Shown: piece after piece, positions 25,016 through 35,419 of the stretch
How positions within the stretch are numbered: position 1 is the stretch's first letter
Layout of the letters: every line of letters starts with the position of its first letter
Source: Catenovulum agarivorans YM01
Lineage (GTDB): Bacteria; Pseudomonadota; Gammaproteobacteria; Enterobacterales; Alteromonadaceae
NCBI RefSeq assembly: GCF_000281085.1
Contig: NZ_JH767533.1
Span: forward strand, 35,163-95,050
DNA length: 59,888 nucleotides
Direction: 5' to 3'
The notes under the pieces: generated by a model
What the model saw: the letters and a program-made list of their open reading frames with translations, nothing else
Databases searched by the model: none
What the model was told of the DNA's origin: nothing
Position numbers and translations under genes: made by a program

Positions 25016-25510
25016 CTAAAAGCTATTGTCCGGAAAGGTTTTTTTAAACCAGCTATTCAGCATAGCAAATTCGTATTTAAACTGCTCTTCGGAAGGTCGA
25101 GTTAAATAGTTGGTCGACATGCCCATGTTTTTTAGATTTTCTTCGCCAGCGGCTAACTCATTGCCTGATTTATCTAATAGCTGATACGAGAATTTGATCC
25201 TTGGTATATAGTGATCTTTGATAATTCTGATCTCATCAAAGTTAAAGCGGGTTTCGCCGGCTAAATCTAAATCTGTTACCGTCAACTTCAGTGTTTGTCC
25301 TTCAGGTAGTTTGGCCGCTCTGTGAGTTAAAAATTTTTCAAAACTGGTAAATACATGTTTTTGAAAACCTGAGCGAGTTTGGGTATTACCCTCTTTGATA
25401 TCTGTATATTCATTCGGCTCAGACCACTCAACAACCAGCTGGGCGGCATTAAGCATTTGGCTATAACTTAAGGTCAAACTGATAACACAGTATTTGAGCA
25501 GTTTAATCAT
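25016..25510 (-). CDS. DUF3016 family secreted protein
   Basis: The open frame reaches 25522, but the second ATG (25510) is preferred: GGGGAGATAT lies directly before it and the protein then begins with a normal signal peptide (MIKLLKYCVISLTL, cleavage near NAA). The mature protein of about 143 residues has the DUF3016 pattern (VEWSEPNEYTDI, LKLTVTDLDLAGE, IRIIKDHYIPRIKFSYQLLD, FAMLNSWFKKTFP). It is probably periplasmic, of unknown function. Its ribosome site has 8 nt (GGGAGATA) perfectly complementary to the UAUCUCCC of the two small RNAs in this window, making it a candidate target. Confidence 0.8.
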   Translation of the reverse strand: MIKLLKYCVISLTLSYSQMLNAAQLVVEWSEPNEYTDIKEGNTQTRSGFQKHVFTSFEKFLTHRAAKLPEGQTLKLTVTDLDLAGETRFNFDEIRIIKDHYIPRIKFSYQLLDKSGNELAAGEENLKNMGMSTNYLTRPSEEQFKYEFAMLNSWFKKTFPDNSF

Positions 25511-25550
25511 ATATCTCCCCATTTTTCCGCTGTTCTGATCCTATATAGAC

Positions 25551-25943
25551 CTATGAGTTTGAGTTTTGTTCCGTATCTGCTGATTTTTTATTCGTTTTTG
25601 CTGGGGCAAAAGAACTTGGCATCACTTCAACACCAACCCAGCGGCCAAGTTTTACAATCAGTGGAATTGTGATTGGCGCAAAAGGTAACACCGCAAAAAT
25701 GCCTAAACCTATGCCACGCAATACATCTAAAAACTGCTCATTGGCTATGGCGATTTCTTCTTTGCTCGCTTTGCCTCTTGTACTGCGTTTGTATATTTCG
25801 AGCATTTGCCGAGTTTCGGCGCTTTCTTGGCGTAACGCTATTTTAAGCGACAGCATGGCTCGTCTAAGTTTGAGCTTTTGAGCGCTGCGGTTAATTTTAA
25901 GAACACGAACAGGCGCTTTGTGGAAAAGTTTATACGCTTTCAA
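25551..25943 (-). CDS. Small membrane protein with LETM1-like segment
   Basis: The 130-residue protein has a basic N-terminal half (KLRRAMLSLKIALRQE) and one or two hydrophobic stretches (RGIGLGIFAVLPFAPITIPLIVKLG). These are followed by GVEVMPSSFAP, which resembles the conserved PF...IP...LG...LPSSF segment of the LETM1 domain in bacteria. The similarity is short, so the family call is tentative. It lies 40 bp upstream of the DUF3016 gene on the same strand. Confidence 0.55.
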   Translation of the reverse strand: MKAYKLFHKAPVRVLKINRSAQKLKLRRAMLSLKIALRQESAETRQMLEIYKRSTRGKASKEEIAIANEQFLDVLRGIGLGIFAVLPFAPITIPLIVKLGRWVGVEVMPSSFAPAKTNKKSADTEQNSNS

Positions 25944-26039
25944 AGATAGGCACCTGAGAAATGAGTTTGAATTAGTTAATTATACTTAATATTAAACAAA
26001 GTATGCAGTTAAAAGTGTAAACAAGTCTCAGGGTAATGT

Positions 26040-26073
26040 TTGTATGGTTTTATCCGAGAATAAAACCATACAA
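26040..26073. repeat. Perfect 14-bp inverted repeat downstream of the efflux operon
   Basis: TTGTATGGTTTTAT and ATAAAACCATACAA form a perfect hairpin with a 6-nt loop (CCGAGA), 22 bp beyond the stop of the outer-membrane factor gene. There is no T-run, so it may be a 3'-end stabiliser rather than a classic terminator. Confidence 0.65.
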
Positions 26074-26094
26074 ATTGATTGTTATAGTCCAACC

Positions 26095-27510
26095 TTAATG
26101 TACTAAAGCCAATTGCAGTTGTTGATCAACTTGCGTGTACTGACCACCAATTGTTTTAAACAAGCTAATTTGGTTTTTCAAATAAGCCAATTCGAGTTCG
26201 GCTAAACTTTGTTGTTGCGACAACAACAGCTGTTTAAATTCTTGATAAGTCAGTGGGTCTTCCAATCCTTGAGTTAAGCGTAATTCGCTCAATTTTACTT
26301 GTTGCTGATAATTATCAACAACCTGTTGCTGCAACTCTAGTTGCTCTGCCAAAGCTTGTTGTGCAGAAAGGCGAGTATTCAGCTCGGTAAATGCGGTTTC
26401 AACTACATTCTGGTACTGGATAATTTCAGCCTGTTGCTGCAACTCGGCAATCTGTTGTTGCGCTTGTAATCGACCATGATTGAAAATAGGCAAATTCAGC
26501 TGCGGTGAAAAGCTCCAAGTTTGTGAGTTGGCATTAAATAAGTCAGATAAATCTTGGCTAGCGAAACCTAAGCTACTGGTTAAGCTAATGCTCGGGAAAA
26601 ACGCGGCACGCGCCACACCAATATTTGCATTTGCAGCTTTGATCTTTTGTTCCGCTTCAGCTACATCTGGGCGTGCCAGCAATACCTGAGATTGAATATT
26701 TGCAGGTAATTGTTGCAACTGACTAAGTGAGAATTGCTCGGAAATCTTGTTGAGCGCATCTAAATTATTATAACCAACTAATTGTTTTAGCTGGTTAAAT
26801 GTCGCAACATTTGTTTGTTGTAGCTGTTTTAAATTAATCGTTATGCTTTGTTGGTTAGACTGAGCCTGACGATAATCCAAACTTGTGATCAGACCTTGAT
26901 CATATTGTTTATGCGCAATTGCAAATTTTTGTTGCGCACTCGCTAACACTTGCTGCTGTAAATCAATTTTGAACAAGCCCGCTTGATAGTCAAAATACAA
27001 ACTAGCAACTTGTGCCGCCAAACTTTGCTCTAACGTTGTTTGAGCAAATTGACCTGCAGTAAATTGCGCTAACGCATTTTCTTTTAGATTGCCGATTCGA
27101 TTAAAAAAATCTAACTCGTAGGCACTAAAACCAACACTTGCCGAATAGCTATTTGAATACTTTGGCATAAAAGCCGCAGTTGTAGACGATTGTGAATTCA
27201 GTTGGCGTGTACCGGCAGTCGACAAGTTAATATCCGGCAAACTTTTACTTTGTTCAATTTGGTAGTTGGCTTGTAATTGCTGCAACTGCAAAGCACTGAT
27301 TTGCAGTGATTTGTTATTGTGCAATGCTAGCGCAATAAGTTGTTGCAGTTGTTTGTCTTGGTAAAAATCCTGCCAGTTGACTGTCGAGTACTCATTTGTT
27401 TGTTGTGATGTCAGTACACTTGATTGTGGTTGCTGATAATCAGGCGCTAATGAACAAGCAGTTAGCGCCAATGTGCTAAAGATAAATAAGCTTTTGTGAA
27501 CTAACTTCAT
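26095..27510 (-). CDS. RND efflux outer-membrane lipoprotein (NodT/OprM type)
   Basis: The 471-residue protein has a lipoprotein signal with LTAC (Cys19), followed by PDYQQP as in OprM-type factors. Two internal repeats of long coiled-coil helices are evident ([58 protein letters not shown]). It forms the trimeric TolC-like channel of the tripartite pump. Its start overlaps the RND permease stop by 4 bp, so it is the last gene of the operon. Confidence 0.93.
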   Translation of the reverse strand: MKLVHKSLFIFSTLALTACSLAPDYQQPQSSVLTSQQTNEYSTVNWQDFYQDKQLQQLIALALHNNKSLQISALQLQQLQANYQIEQSKSLPDINLSTAGTRQLNSQSSTTAAFMPKYSNSYSASVGFSAYELDFFNRIGNLKENALAQFTAGQFAQTTLEQSLAAQVASLYFDYQAGLFKIDLQQQVLASAQQKFAIAHKQYDQGLITSLDYRQAQSNQQSITINLKQLQQTNVATFNQLKQLVGYNNLDALNKISEQFSLSQLQQLPANIQSQVLLARPDVAEAEQKIKAANANIGVARAAFFPSISLTSSLGFASQDLSDLFNANSQTWSFSPQLNLPIFNHGRLQAQQQIAELQQQAEIIQYQNVVETAFTELNTRLSAQQALAEQLELQQQVVDNYQQQVKLSELRLTQGLEDPLTYQEFKQLLLSQQQSLAELELAYLKNQISLFKTIGGQYTQVDQQLQLALVH

Positions 27511-30500
27511 ACTTTGTCACCTGTACTCTTGGTTAATTTAGCTGACAATTTAAATACAACTACAAAAAATACCGGGACAAAAAATATTGCTAGCACAGTG
27601 GCTGAGAACATGCCACCAAACACACCTGTACCTATGGCATTTTGGCTACCAGAGCCTGCACCTGTACTTAATACCAGTGGAGTCACACCTAACATAAATG
27701 CTAATGATGTCATTAATATCGGGCGTAAACGTAAACGGGCAGCTTCTATGGTCGCATCAATTAACCCCATACCTTTTTCTTCATACAAAGCGCGGGCAAA
27801 TTCAACAATTAAAATGGCATTTTTTGAGGCTAAACCTATGGTGGTTAATAAACCAACTTGGAAATAAACATCGTTGCTGAGGCTACGTGCGAGTGCAAAA
27901 CAAACAGCTCCCAACACACCGAGCGGTACAACTAACATGACCGAAAATGGCACACTCCAGCTTTCGTACAATGCTGCCAAACATAAAAACACAATTAGGA
28001 TAGACAATGCATAGAGCATAGGTGCTTGTGCACCAGATTGTTTTTCTTGCAACGACATGCCAGACCACTCAAACCCTATGCCTTTTGGTAGCTTAGCTGC
28101 GTGTTCTGCCATAGCCTGCATCGCATCACCTGTACTCATACCAGGAGCCGCTTGTCCCAAAATTTGTAGCGATGATACCCCATTGTAGCGTTCTAGCTTG
28201 GTTGGGCCATGCATCCAACGTGCGGTACTAAAGGCACTAAAGGGTACCATTTCCCCTTGGTTATTGCGCACGTACCAATGTTTGATATCCTCTGGCATCA
28301 TACGATAAGGCGCATCTGCTTGAACATAAACACGTTTAACCCGGCCGTTGTCGACAAAGTCGTTGACATAATTGGAAGCCCAGGCCGTAGTAAATGTTTG
28401 ATTGATGTCAGATAAAGACAAACCTAATGCCAGTGCTTTTTGTTGGTCTATATCTATTTTAAATTGCGCTGTATCTTCTTGTCCGTTGGGACGAACCGCC
28501 ATTAAACGTGGATCTTGTGCGGCCATGCCTAACAATTGATTACGCGCATTTAACAAAGCTTCGTGGCCTAATCCGGCTAAATCTTGTAATTGGAAATTAA
28601 AGCCTGATGCAGTGCCCAACTGAGTGATTGCTGGTGGGACAAAAGCAAAAACAAAAGCTTCTTTTAATTGCGCAAAATAACCCATAGCTCGACCCGCAAC
28701 AGCTTGTACATCTTGCTGATCTTCGGTTCTCTCATCCCAATCTTTTAACCTGACAAAAGCGATACCACTGTTTTGCCCACGGCCACTAAAACTAAAGCCA
28801 ATAACAGAGAAAACCGATTCGACATTGTCTGCTTCGTTTTCTAGGTAATATTGTTCTACAGAGTTCATAACTTCTGCTGAACGTTGCTGACTTGCGCCTT
28901 GTGGTAAGGTCATTTGGGTAAACATTATGCCTTGGTCTTCGTCTGGTAAAAATGATGTTGGCATGCGTGAAAACAAATAAACCAATCCACCAACCAATAC
29001 TAAATAAATCAGCATATAACGGCCGGTTTTAGCTAAAATTTTCTGCAAAGCATTTTTGTAACCTGTGGTTGAACTGTCGACTTTGCGGTTGAACCAAGCG
29101 AAAAATCCACGCTGTGGTTTGTTAGTATGTTCAACTGGCTTCAACATAGTTGCGCACAGGGCAGGGGTTAATATTAAAGCGACCATCACAGATAACACCA
29201 TAGATGAAACTATTGTGATAGAAAATTGACGATAAATAACGCCCGTGGAACCACCGAAAAAGGCCATAGGTACAAATACAGCTGACAAAACTAACCCTAT
29301 ACCAATAAGCGCACTGGTAATTTGTGCCATAGATTTTTTGGTAGCTTCTTTTGGTGATAAACCTTCTTCGTGCATAACACGTTCAACGTTTTCAACAACC
29401 ACTATGGCGTCGTCGACTAACAAACCTATCGCCAACACCATACCAAACATAGTTAAGGTATTGATTGAATAACCAAATGCCCAAATAACTGCAAAGGTAC
29501 CGCATAACACCACAGGCACAGCAATTGTTGGAATAAGTGTGGCTCTAAAGTTTTGTAAGAATAAATACATTACAAAAAACACCAACAAAATCGCTTCAAT
29601 TAAGGTTTGCACTACCCCCATAATCGACAATTTAACAAAAGGTGTGGTGTCGTATGGGTAAACTACTTCGAGCCCTTGTGGGAATAAGTCGTGTAAGTCA
29701 TCCATGCGCGCACGTATAGCTGCGGCTGTGTCTAAGGCGTTAGCTCCAGAAGCTAAACTCACACCCAAACCACTTGCTGCTTGGTTATTGTATTCAGTCA
29801 GGAATTGATAGTTTTCACCGCCAAGCTCAACGCGCGCTATATCTTTCATGCGGATAGTTGAACCGTCTTCTGCAACTTTGACAAAAATATTGGCAAATTC
29901 TTCTGCTGTAGTTAAACCTGTTTCAACTATAATACTGGCGTTAATTTGTTGCCCTGCAACAGCAGGAGCACCACCAATTTCACCGGCAGCAATTTGCGCA
30001 TTTTGTGCTCGAATAGCAGAGACAACATCCGCTGTGGTTAACGCGTATTGCGTCATTTTTTCTGGATTGATCCAAATACGCATCGCATATTGTGAGCCGA
30101 AAAAGTTAACTTGGCCAACACCACTCACACGGCTGATTTGATCCTGAATATTTGCAGCAACAAAGTCGGAAATATCGTTTCTATCCATACTGCCATCGCT
30201 TGAATAGAAACCTAACACCATTAAAAAGCCAGAAGTTGATTTACTCACAGCTATACCGTTTTGTTGTACAACTTGTGGTAATAAAGGTGTGGCTCTTTGC
30301 AATTTATTTTGCACTTGAACTTGTGCTATATCCGGATCTGTCCCTGCGGTAAAAGTCAGTGTGATACTGGCATTACCAGCCGAATCTGAGCTTGCGCTCA
30401 TATATTCAACGTTATCTATACCGGTTAAACTTTGTTCAATGACCTGGACAACTGTGTCTTGTACAACTTGGCTAGATGCACCTGGATAGGATGCATTAAT

Positions 30501-30632
30501 TGACACTGATGGCGGCGCAACATCTGGATATTGAGCAACTGGCAATTGCGCAATAGATAATACCCCGGCGAGCATTATCAATATCGCAATCACCCAAGCG
30601 AGAATAGGACGTTCGATAAATGTTTTTGCCAT
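27507..30632 (-). CDS. RND multidrug efflux permease (AcrB/MexB, HAE1 family)
   Basis: At 1041 residues it has the family length. Visible features are [17 protein letters not shown] at the start, YPDVAPPSV, the duplicated 12-TM layout with large periplasmic loops, the proton-relay motif [17 protein letters not shown] in TM4, and [11 protein letters not shown]1 pumps export diverse hydrophobic drugs, dyes and detergents using the proton gradient. It lies between the membrane fusion protein (3-bp gap) and the outer-membrane factor (4-bp overlap). The substrate range cannot be derived from sequence. Confidence 0.95.
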   Translation of the reverse strand: MAKTFIERPILAWVIAILIMLAGVLSIAQLPVAQYPDVAPPSVSINASYPGASSQVVQDTVVQVIEQSLTGIDNVEYMSASSDSAGNASITLTFTAGTDPDIAQVQVQNKLQRATPLLPQVVQQNGIAVSKSTSGFLMVLGFYSSDGSMDRNDISDFVAANIQDQISRVSGVGQVNFFGSQYAMRIWINPEKMTQYALTTADVVSAIRAQNAQIAAGEIGGAPAVAGQQINASIIVETGLTTAEEFANIFVKVAEDGSTIRMKDIARVELGGENYQFLTEYNNQAASGLGVSLASGANALDTAAAIRARMDDLHDLFPQGLEVVYPYDTTPFVKLSIMGVVQTLIEAILLVFFVMYLFLQNFRATLIPTIAVPVVLCGTFAVIWAFGYSINTLTMFGMVLAIGLLVDDAIVVVENVERVMHEEGLSPKEATKKSMAQITSALIGIGLVLSAVFVPMAFFGGSTGVIYRQFSITIVSSMVLSVMVALILTPALCATMLKPVEHTNKPQRGFFAWFNRKVDSSTTGYKNALQKILAKTGRYMLIYLVLVGGLVYLFSRMPTSFLPDEDQGIMFTQMTLPQGASQQRSAEVMNSVEQYYLENEADNVESVFSVIGFSFSGRGQNSGIAFVRLKDWDERTEDQQDVQAVAGRAMGYFAQLKEAFVFAFVPPAITQLGTASGFNFQLQDLAGLGHEALLNARNQLLGMAAQDPRLMAVRPNGQEDTAQFKIDIDQQKALALGLSLSDINQTFTTAWASNYVNDFVDNGRVKRVYVQADAPYRMMPEDIKHWYVRNNQGEMVPFSAFSTARWMHGPTKLERYNGVSSLQILGQAAPGMSTGDAMQAMAEHAAKLPKGIGFEWSGMSLQEKQSGAQAPMLYALSILIVFLCLAALYESWSVPFSVMLVVPLGVLGAVCFALARSLSNDVYFQVGLLTTIGLASKNAILIVEFARALYEEKGMGLIDATIEAARLRLRPILMTSLAFMLGVTPLVLSTGAGSGSQNAIGTGVFGGMFSATVLAIFFVPVFFVVVFKLSAKLTKSTGDKV

Positions 30633-30635
30633 GAA

Positions 30636-31769
30636 TTATTCTGCCTGCTGGGTTGTAACTGTTGGGTTTACTTGAGCATTCGGCGCTATTTTTTGTAAGC
30701 CAGTTAAAATTACTTTGTCACCTGCATTTAATCCCGAGGTAACTAACCAGTTATCCGCAAATGAGCGACCAATGCTGACAGTTTTCACTGCAACTTTATT
30801 GTCTGTTGTAACTACATAAGCAGATGCTTGGCCTTTACGGCCGATCATTATCGCCTTTTGCGGAACTAAGATAGAGTTTGGCCTGGTCGCTTGAATTAAC
30901 TTAATTTTGGCAAACATGCCTGGTAATAAAGACTTATCAGGGTTGGCAAATTCACTGCGAATTGTCACAGTATCTGTGGTTGGGTTAACTTGAACTTCGT
31001 TAAACAAAAACTGACCAATATGTTGTTGGCCGTTTAACTGCAATATGGCTTTAGTGGCGTTTGGATTCAACTCTCCGTTGTTGATTTGCTGTTGAAGTTT
31101 GCCCAGCTCTGAACTTGCTTGCACCATGTCAAAATAAATAGGATCAAGCTGAGTAATAGTCGCTAAACTCGTCGTTTGGCCTGCGCTAACTAACGCACCT
31201 TCAGTGATGTTTGATTTACTGATTTGCCCTGATATTGGCGCTAACACTTTGGTATAAGCTAAATCGACACTTGCTTTGTGTAACGCTGCTTTGTTCATTG
31301 CGACTTGCGCTTCAAGTGCTTGGTAATTGGCTTGTGCTTGATCTAAGGTTTGTTGGCTAACAGCTTTGTCTGCAATTAAAGCTTGGTAGCGCTTTAACTC
31401 AGCACGTGCCGTGGTTAAATTGGCTTGGGTACGGCTAAGCTCAGCTTTAGCACTTTGATAATTGGCTTGGTAAACTGCATCATCAATTTGATATAAAGTT
31501 TGCCCTGCTTCTACGTAACTACCTTCTGCAAAATTTCGTTGTTGCACTATGCCTGTTACTTGAGGTCTTACTTCTGCAACTTTAAAAGCGACCGCGCGTG
31601 CCGGTAATTCTTCTACAATTTCAACTTGCTGGCTAATAAGCTCAAGTGCGTCAACTTGTTGTGGTGGCATAGCCATAGGTGCTTGTTGTGACTGTTCGTC
31701 AGATTGGCAAGCCGTTAACGCCAAAACAAATCCTGGCACTAATATCAAAGCTTTTAAATTTAGCTGCAT
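30636..31769 (-). CDS. RND efflux periplasmic adaptor (membrane fusion protein)
   Basis: The 377-residue AcrA-like lipoprotein has lipobox LTAC (Cys21), a lipoyl half-motif (VRPQVTGIVQQRNFAEGSYVEAGQTLYQID), a helical hairpin (ELSRTQANLTTARAELKRYQALIADKAVSQQTLDQA) and the second lipoyl half (VLAPISGQISKSNITEGALVSAGQ). It bridges the permease and outer-membrane channel. First gene of the operon; AGGATATT precedes the ATG. An inverted repeat typical of a TetR operator lies just upstream. Confidence 0.95.
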   Translation of the reverse strand: MQLNLKALILVPGFVLALTACQSDEQSQQAPMAMPPQQVDALELISQQVEIVEELPARAVAFKVAEVRPQVTGIVQQRNFAEGSYVEAGQTLYQIDDAVYQANYQSAKAELSRTQANLTTARAELKRYQALIADKAVSQQTLDQAQANYQALEAQVAMNKAALHKASVDLAYTKVLAPISGQISKSNITEGALVSAGQTTSLATITQLDPIYFDMVQASSELGKLQQQINNGELNPNATKAILQLNGQQHIGQFLFNEVQVNPTTDTVTIRSEFANPDKSLLPGMFAKIKLIQATRPNSILVPQKAIMIGRKGQASAYVVTTDNKVAVKTVSIGRSFADNWLVTSGLNAGDKVILTGLQKIAPNAQVNPTVTTQQAE

Positions 31770-31785
31770 AATATCCTCATGAAAT

Positions 31786-31807
31786 AAACATTCATACGTG
31801 TATGTTT
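31786..31807. promoter_or_regulatory. Likely TetR operator between the efflux operon and its repressor
   Basis: AAACATTCATACGTGTATGTTT is an imperfect palindrome whose core CATAC-GT-GTATG is perfect. It resembles AcrR operators (ACATACATT...GAATGTATGT) and lies 17 bp before the adaptor start, within the divergent spacer to the TetR gene. Confidence 0.65.
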
Positions 31808-31932
31808 GTTGTATTCTAGAATGGAATTGGTTAGAATTTCAACCGTTATTTTCGATTCGCTTGCTAGATAACCTTAGCAGATAGTGCAGATTTTGAGTTA
31901 GGCTAGGCGAACAAAGTAGGGGTGGTACAAGT

Positions 31933-32571
31933 ATGGTTAGAAAAACAAAAGAAGAAACGCTGGCAACCCGCAACCAATTATTGGACGCCGCAGAAGACGT
32001 TTTTTATACAAAAGGTTATGCACAAACAACGCTAATGGATGTTGCCAACCACTGTGGTATGACGCGCGGCGCTATTTATTGGCATTTTAAAAACAAGGTT
32101 GATCTGTTTGAAGCTATGGTTGAGCGTGTGCGTACGCCACTGGATGCATTAGCTGAAGAACCAGCTGACGATAATGAATTTGATCCCTTGAACAAGATGC
32201 GTGAATTTTCCATCAAGTTTTTAAAGGATGTTTTTCACGATGAACAAAAGCGTCGGGTTTTTACTATCTTATTCCATAGATTTGAAATGAACGGTTCAGT
32301 GCCAGAACTAGAATTAAGGCAGCAACAAGCCTTTTGTGAATGCACTGACAGAATTGAGCGTGGCTTAAAAAATGCGGTCAATAAAGGTCAATTGCCAAAA
32401 GACTTAGACACTAAAAAAGCAGCATTAATTAAACATGGTTATTTTGCCGGATTGATGAACAACTGGTTATTTATGCCTGAAGCTTTTAGTTTAGATGAGA
32501 TGGCAGAGAGTGTTGTTGATAACTATATTTTTATGCTTAAACAAAGCCCATTTTTACGGGTAAAAAAATAA
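31933..32571 (+). CDS. TetR-family repressor of the RND efflux operon (AcrR-like)
   Basis: The 212-residue protein has a standard TetR DNA-binding domain at residues 10-58 (LLDAAEDVFYTKGYAQTTLMDVANHCGMTRGAIYWHFKNKVDLFEAM), nearly consensus for AcrR, TtgR and MtrR type regulators. The C-terminal helical domain (RRVFTILFHRFEMNGSVPEL) also matches AcrR-like proteins. Divergent orientation from the pump operon and the palindrome in the spacer support local repression released by pump substrates. Confidence 0.92.
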   Translation: MVRKTKEETLATRNQLLDAAEDVFYTKGYAQTTLMDVANHCGMTRGAIYWHFKNKVDLFEAMVERVRTPLDALAEEPADDNEFDPLNKMREFSIKFLKDVFHDEQKRRVFTILFHRFEMNGSVPELELRQQQAFCECTDRIERGLKNAVNKGQLPKDLDTKKAALIKHGYFAGLMNNWLFMPEAFSLDEMAESVVDNYIFMLKQSPFLRVKK

Positions 32572-32594
32572 CTTTTTTGCGCAGCATAAAAGCA

Positions 32595-32625
32595 AAAAAG
32601 CCGCTGTATCCTACAGCGGCTTTTT
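32595..32625. terminator. Bidirectional terminator between the TetR gene and amtB
   Basis: The stem AGCCGCTGTA/TACAGCGGCT (loop TCC) is flanked by AAAAAA and TTTTT. It serves both convergent genes. Confidence 0.92.
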
Positions 32626-32659
32626 ACATTGGGTAAGGATATTCTAACTAAGAGCTAAA

Positions 32660-33925
32660 TTATTTAGCAGACTTAGTGAACTCTGGGTAAGCTTCGATAC
32701 CACATTCAGCGATATCAACACCTTCATACTCTTCTTCTTCAGTTACACGTAAACCGATAACTGTTTTGATGATAATCCAAGTAATGAATGATGCTGCGAA
32801 TACCCATACAAAGATAACGATTGCACCGAACAATTGGTCACCGAAGTTAGCACCGTCATTTGTAACTGGTACTAATAATAAACCTAATAAACCTACAACA
32901 CCGTGGACTGAGATAGCACCAACTGGATCGTCGATTTTAAGTTTATCTAAACCAATGATAGAGAATACAACTAATACACCACCGATTGCACCGAAGATAG
33001 TTGCTTCTAATGCGCTAGGGGTAGAAGGCTCTGCAGTGATAGCAACTAAACCTGCTAATGCACCGTTTAATGCCATAGTTAAATCAGCTTTCTTGAATAA
33101 GATACGTGCTGTAATTAATGCTGCGACAACACCACCAGCTGCTGCTGCGTTAGTGTTTAAGAATACCATAGCAACTGAGTTAGCGTTGGCGATATCACCT
33201 AATTTAAGAACAGAACCGCCGTTGAAACCGAACCAGCCCATCCATAAGATGAAAGTACCTAAAGTAGCCATTGGTAAGTTACAACCTGGGATTGCGTTTA
33301 CGCGACCGTCAGCTGTGTATTTACCTTTACGTGCACCTAAAAGTAAAACACCTGCTAAAGCTGCTGCAGCACCCGCCATATGAACGATACCAGAACCAGC
33401 GAAGTCAGAGAAATCGCCTAAACCGAACATACCGAATACTTCGTTTCCGCCCCAAGTCCAGCTACCTTCCATTGGGTAGATGAAACCAGTCATAACAACT
33501 GCGAAAGCTAAGAAAGCCCAAAGTTTCATACGCTCAGCAACTGCACCAGAAACGATTGACATAGCTGTAGCTACGAAAACAACTTGGAAGAAGAAATCAG
33601 AAGCACCTGAGTAAATTGATCCACCTTCAAAACCGTCTTCACGTGCAGCGAAGTCACCTAAAGTAGCTGCTACGTCTACGTCTTGAATACCTGTTAAGAA
33701 GTATTCGCCACCGTACATGATTGCGTAACCAGATACTAAATACATGATACAAGAGATCGCGAACAAGGCGATGTTCTTGGTCAAGATTTCAGTTGTGTTT
33801 TTAGCGCGTACTAGACCCGCTTCTAACATTGCAAAACCCGCGGCCATCCACATTACTAATGCACCGCAGACTAGGAAATAGAAAGTATCCATTGCGTACT
33901 GCAAGTGAAATACGTTGTTTTCCAT
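32660..33925 (-). CDS. amtB: Ammonium transporter AmtB
   Basis: The 421-residue protein has about 11 membrane segments with the family motifs MWMAAGFAMLEAGLVRAKN, GSGIVHMAGAAAALAG (first pore His) and SVHGVVGLLG (second pore His). It lacks a cleavable signal peptide, starting MENNVFHLQYAMDTFYFLVCG. AmtB conducts ammonia or ammonium at low external nitrogen and is blocked by GlnK. It follows glnK by 42 bp in the canonical glnK-amtB operon, driven by the sigma-54 promoter upstream of glnK. Confidence 0.96.
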   Translation of the reverse strand: MENNVFHLQYAMDTFYFLVCGALVMWMAAGFAMLEAGLVRAKNTTEILTKNIALFAISCIMYLVSGYAIMYGGEYFLTGIQDVDVAATLGDFAAREDGFEGGSIYSGASDFFFQVVFVATAMSIVSGAVAERMKLWAFLAFAVVMTGFIYPMEGSWTWGGNEVFGMFGLGDFSDFAGSGIVHMAGAAAALAGVLLLGARKGKYTADGRVNAIPGCNLPMATLGTFILWMGWFGFNGGSVLKLGDIANANSVAMVFLNTNAAAAGGVVAALITARILFKKADLTMALNGALAGLVAITAEPSTPSALEATIFGAIGGVLVVFSIIGLDKLKIDDPVGAISVHGVVGLLGLLLVPVTNDGANFGDQLFGAIVIFVWVFAASFITWIIIKTVIGLRVTEEEEYEGVDIAECGIEAYPEFTKSAK

Positions 33926-33967
33926 TGTAGTCTCCTAAATAGTTTTAAAATTTATAAAAATGGGAAA

Positions 33968-34318
<351 letters not shown>

Positions 34319-34352
34319 CTAAGTATGTTTATTGAAATGGCTTTGTTCTACT

Positions 34353-34369
34353 TACAATCCTTGTGCCAA
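34353..34369 (-). promoter_or_regulatory. Sigma-54 promoter of glnK-amtB
   Basis: On the minus strand TTGGCACAAGGATTGTA matches the sigma-54 consensus TTGGCAC-N5-TTGCA in all but one of the core positions. It lies about 50 bp before the glnK start. Confidence 0.88.
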
Positions 34370-34462
34370 AGTTTAAAAGTTTAATTAAAACAATGGTTTG
34401 AAATAAAACGTGAACGGTTTAATAATCTGTTGCGCATATTTGGTGCGGTTAAAAATAGCACT

Positions 34463-34500
34463 AGCACCAGCTTGGTGCTAAGGTTGCACCAAAATTATCA
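34463..34500. promoter_or_regulatory. NtrC enhancer sites for glnK
   Basis: AGCACCAGCTTGGTGCT (34463-34479) is a near-perfect palindrome of the NtrC type (GCACC-N-GGTGC). TTGCACCAAAATTATCA (34484-34500) contains a second strong half-site, and TTGGTGC near 34440 a third. They lie 95-135 bp upstream of the sigma-54 promoter, the expected enhancer distance. Confidence 0.82.
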
Positions 34501-34600
34501 ATGTTTCTTAAATGTTATCTTTTATGTGATTTTTTGTTGGCATCAACTAAGTGAATGATTTGATATACTGGCAGCTATTATCGGTTGAGAAAATTAAGTT

Positions 34601-35419
34601 ATGCCTGAATTACCAGAAGTAGAAGTGACCCGTATGGGCATTGGCCCCATGTTGCAAGGGCAAAAAATTCACCAGATTAATATTTATCACAAGCAGTTAC
34701 GTTGGCCTATTAAAGATGAACTTAAGTCATTGGCCGGATTAACTATCAAATCTGTTAGCCGCCGAGCTAAATATCTAATTGTGCAATTAGAGCACAATTA
34801 TGTGCTGTTACATTTAGGTATGTCGGGCAAGCTTTGTGTTGTTGATAAAAGCATAGAAAAACAGAAACATGATCACTTCGAAATCGTTTTGACTACAGGT
34901 CAAGCATTGCGTTTAAACGACCCGCGCCGATTTGGTGCAGTACTCATGTTTGACAAAAAAAGTGAGCTTGATCTTTGGTTGGCTAAGTTAGGCCCAGAGC
35001 CTTTATCTGATGATTTTAATCAACAGCACCTGTTTAAATGGACGCAAAAACGTCAGGTAGCGATTAAAAACTGCATTATGGATAACAAAGTGGTTGTAGG
35101 TGTTGGTAATATTTACGCCACTGAATCCTTGTTTAAATCGGCAATACATCCACAAACCCCAGCGAATAAACTAACTCAAGCACAATGTGCCAAGTTAGTT
35201 GATGAAATTAAACTTGTGCTCGCACGCGCAATTAAACAAGGTGGTACAACCCTAAAAGATTTTGCTAAAGCAGATGGTAAACCTGGTTATTTTGCTCAAG
35301 AACTGCTGGTTTACGGTCGCAGCGGTGAAAAATGTAAAAGTTGTGGCAGCATTATTGAAACTATGGTGATAGGGCAAAGAGCGAGCGCTTATTGCCCTAG
35401 TTGCCAACCCCTTCTATAA
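34601..35419 (+). CDS. mutM: Formamidopyrimidine-DNA glycosylase
   Basis: The 272-residue base-excision-repair enzyme removes 8-oxoguanine and formamidopyrimidines. It starts MPELPEVEVTR, giving the catalytic Pro2 and Glu3, and contains the helix-two-turn-helix region (MDNKVVVGVGNIYATESLF). It ends with a zinc finger CKSCGSII...YCPSCQ. Length is standard. The 3' end overlaps convergent chrA by 6 bp. Confidence 0.97.
   Translation: MPELPEVEVTRMGIGPMLQGQKIHQINIYHKQLRWPIKDELKSLAGLTIKSVSRRAKYLIVQLEHNYVLLHLGMSGKLCVVDKSIEKQKHDHFEIVLTTGQALRLNDPRRFGAVLMFDKKSELDLWLAKLGPEPLSDDFNQQHLFKWTQKRQVAIKNCIMDNKVVVGVGNIYATESLFKSAIHPQTPANKLTQAQCAKLVDEIKLVLARAIKQGGTTLKDFAKADGKPGYFAQELLVYGRSGEKCKSCGSIIETMVIGQRASAYCPSCQPLL

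Noticed and set aside
26040-26073. Perfect hairpin as the terminator of the efflux operon
   Set aside because: No T-run on either side, so listed only as an inverted repeat.
32766-33383. 205-codon frame on the + strand
   Set aside because: It is the reverse complement of amtB; composition rich in Pro/Ala/Thr/Asn reflects the opposite strand.
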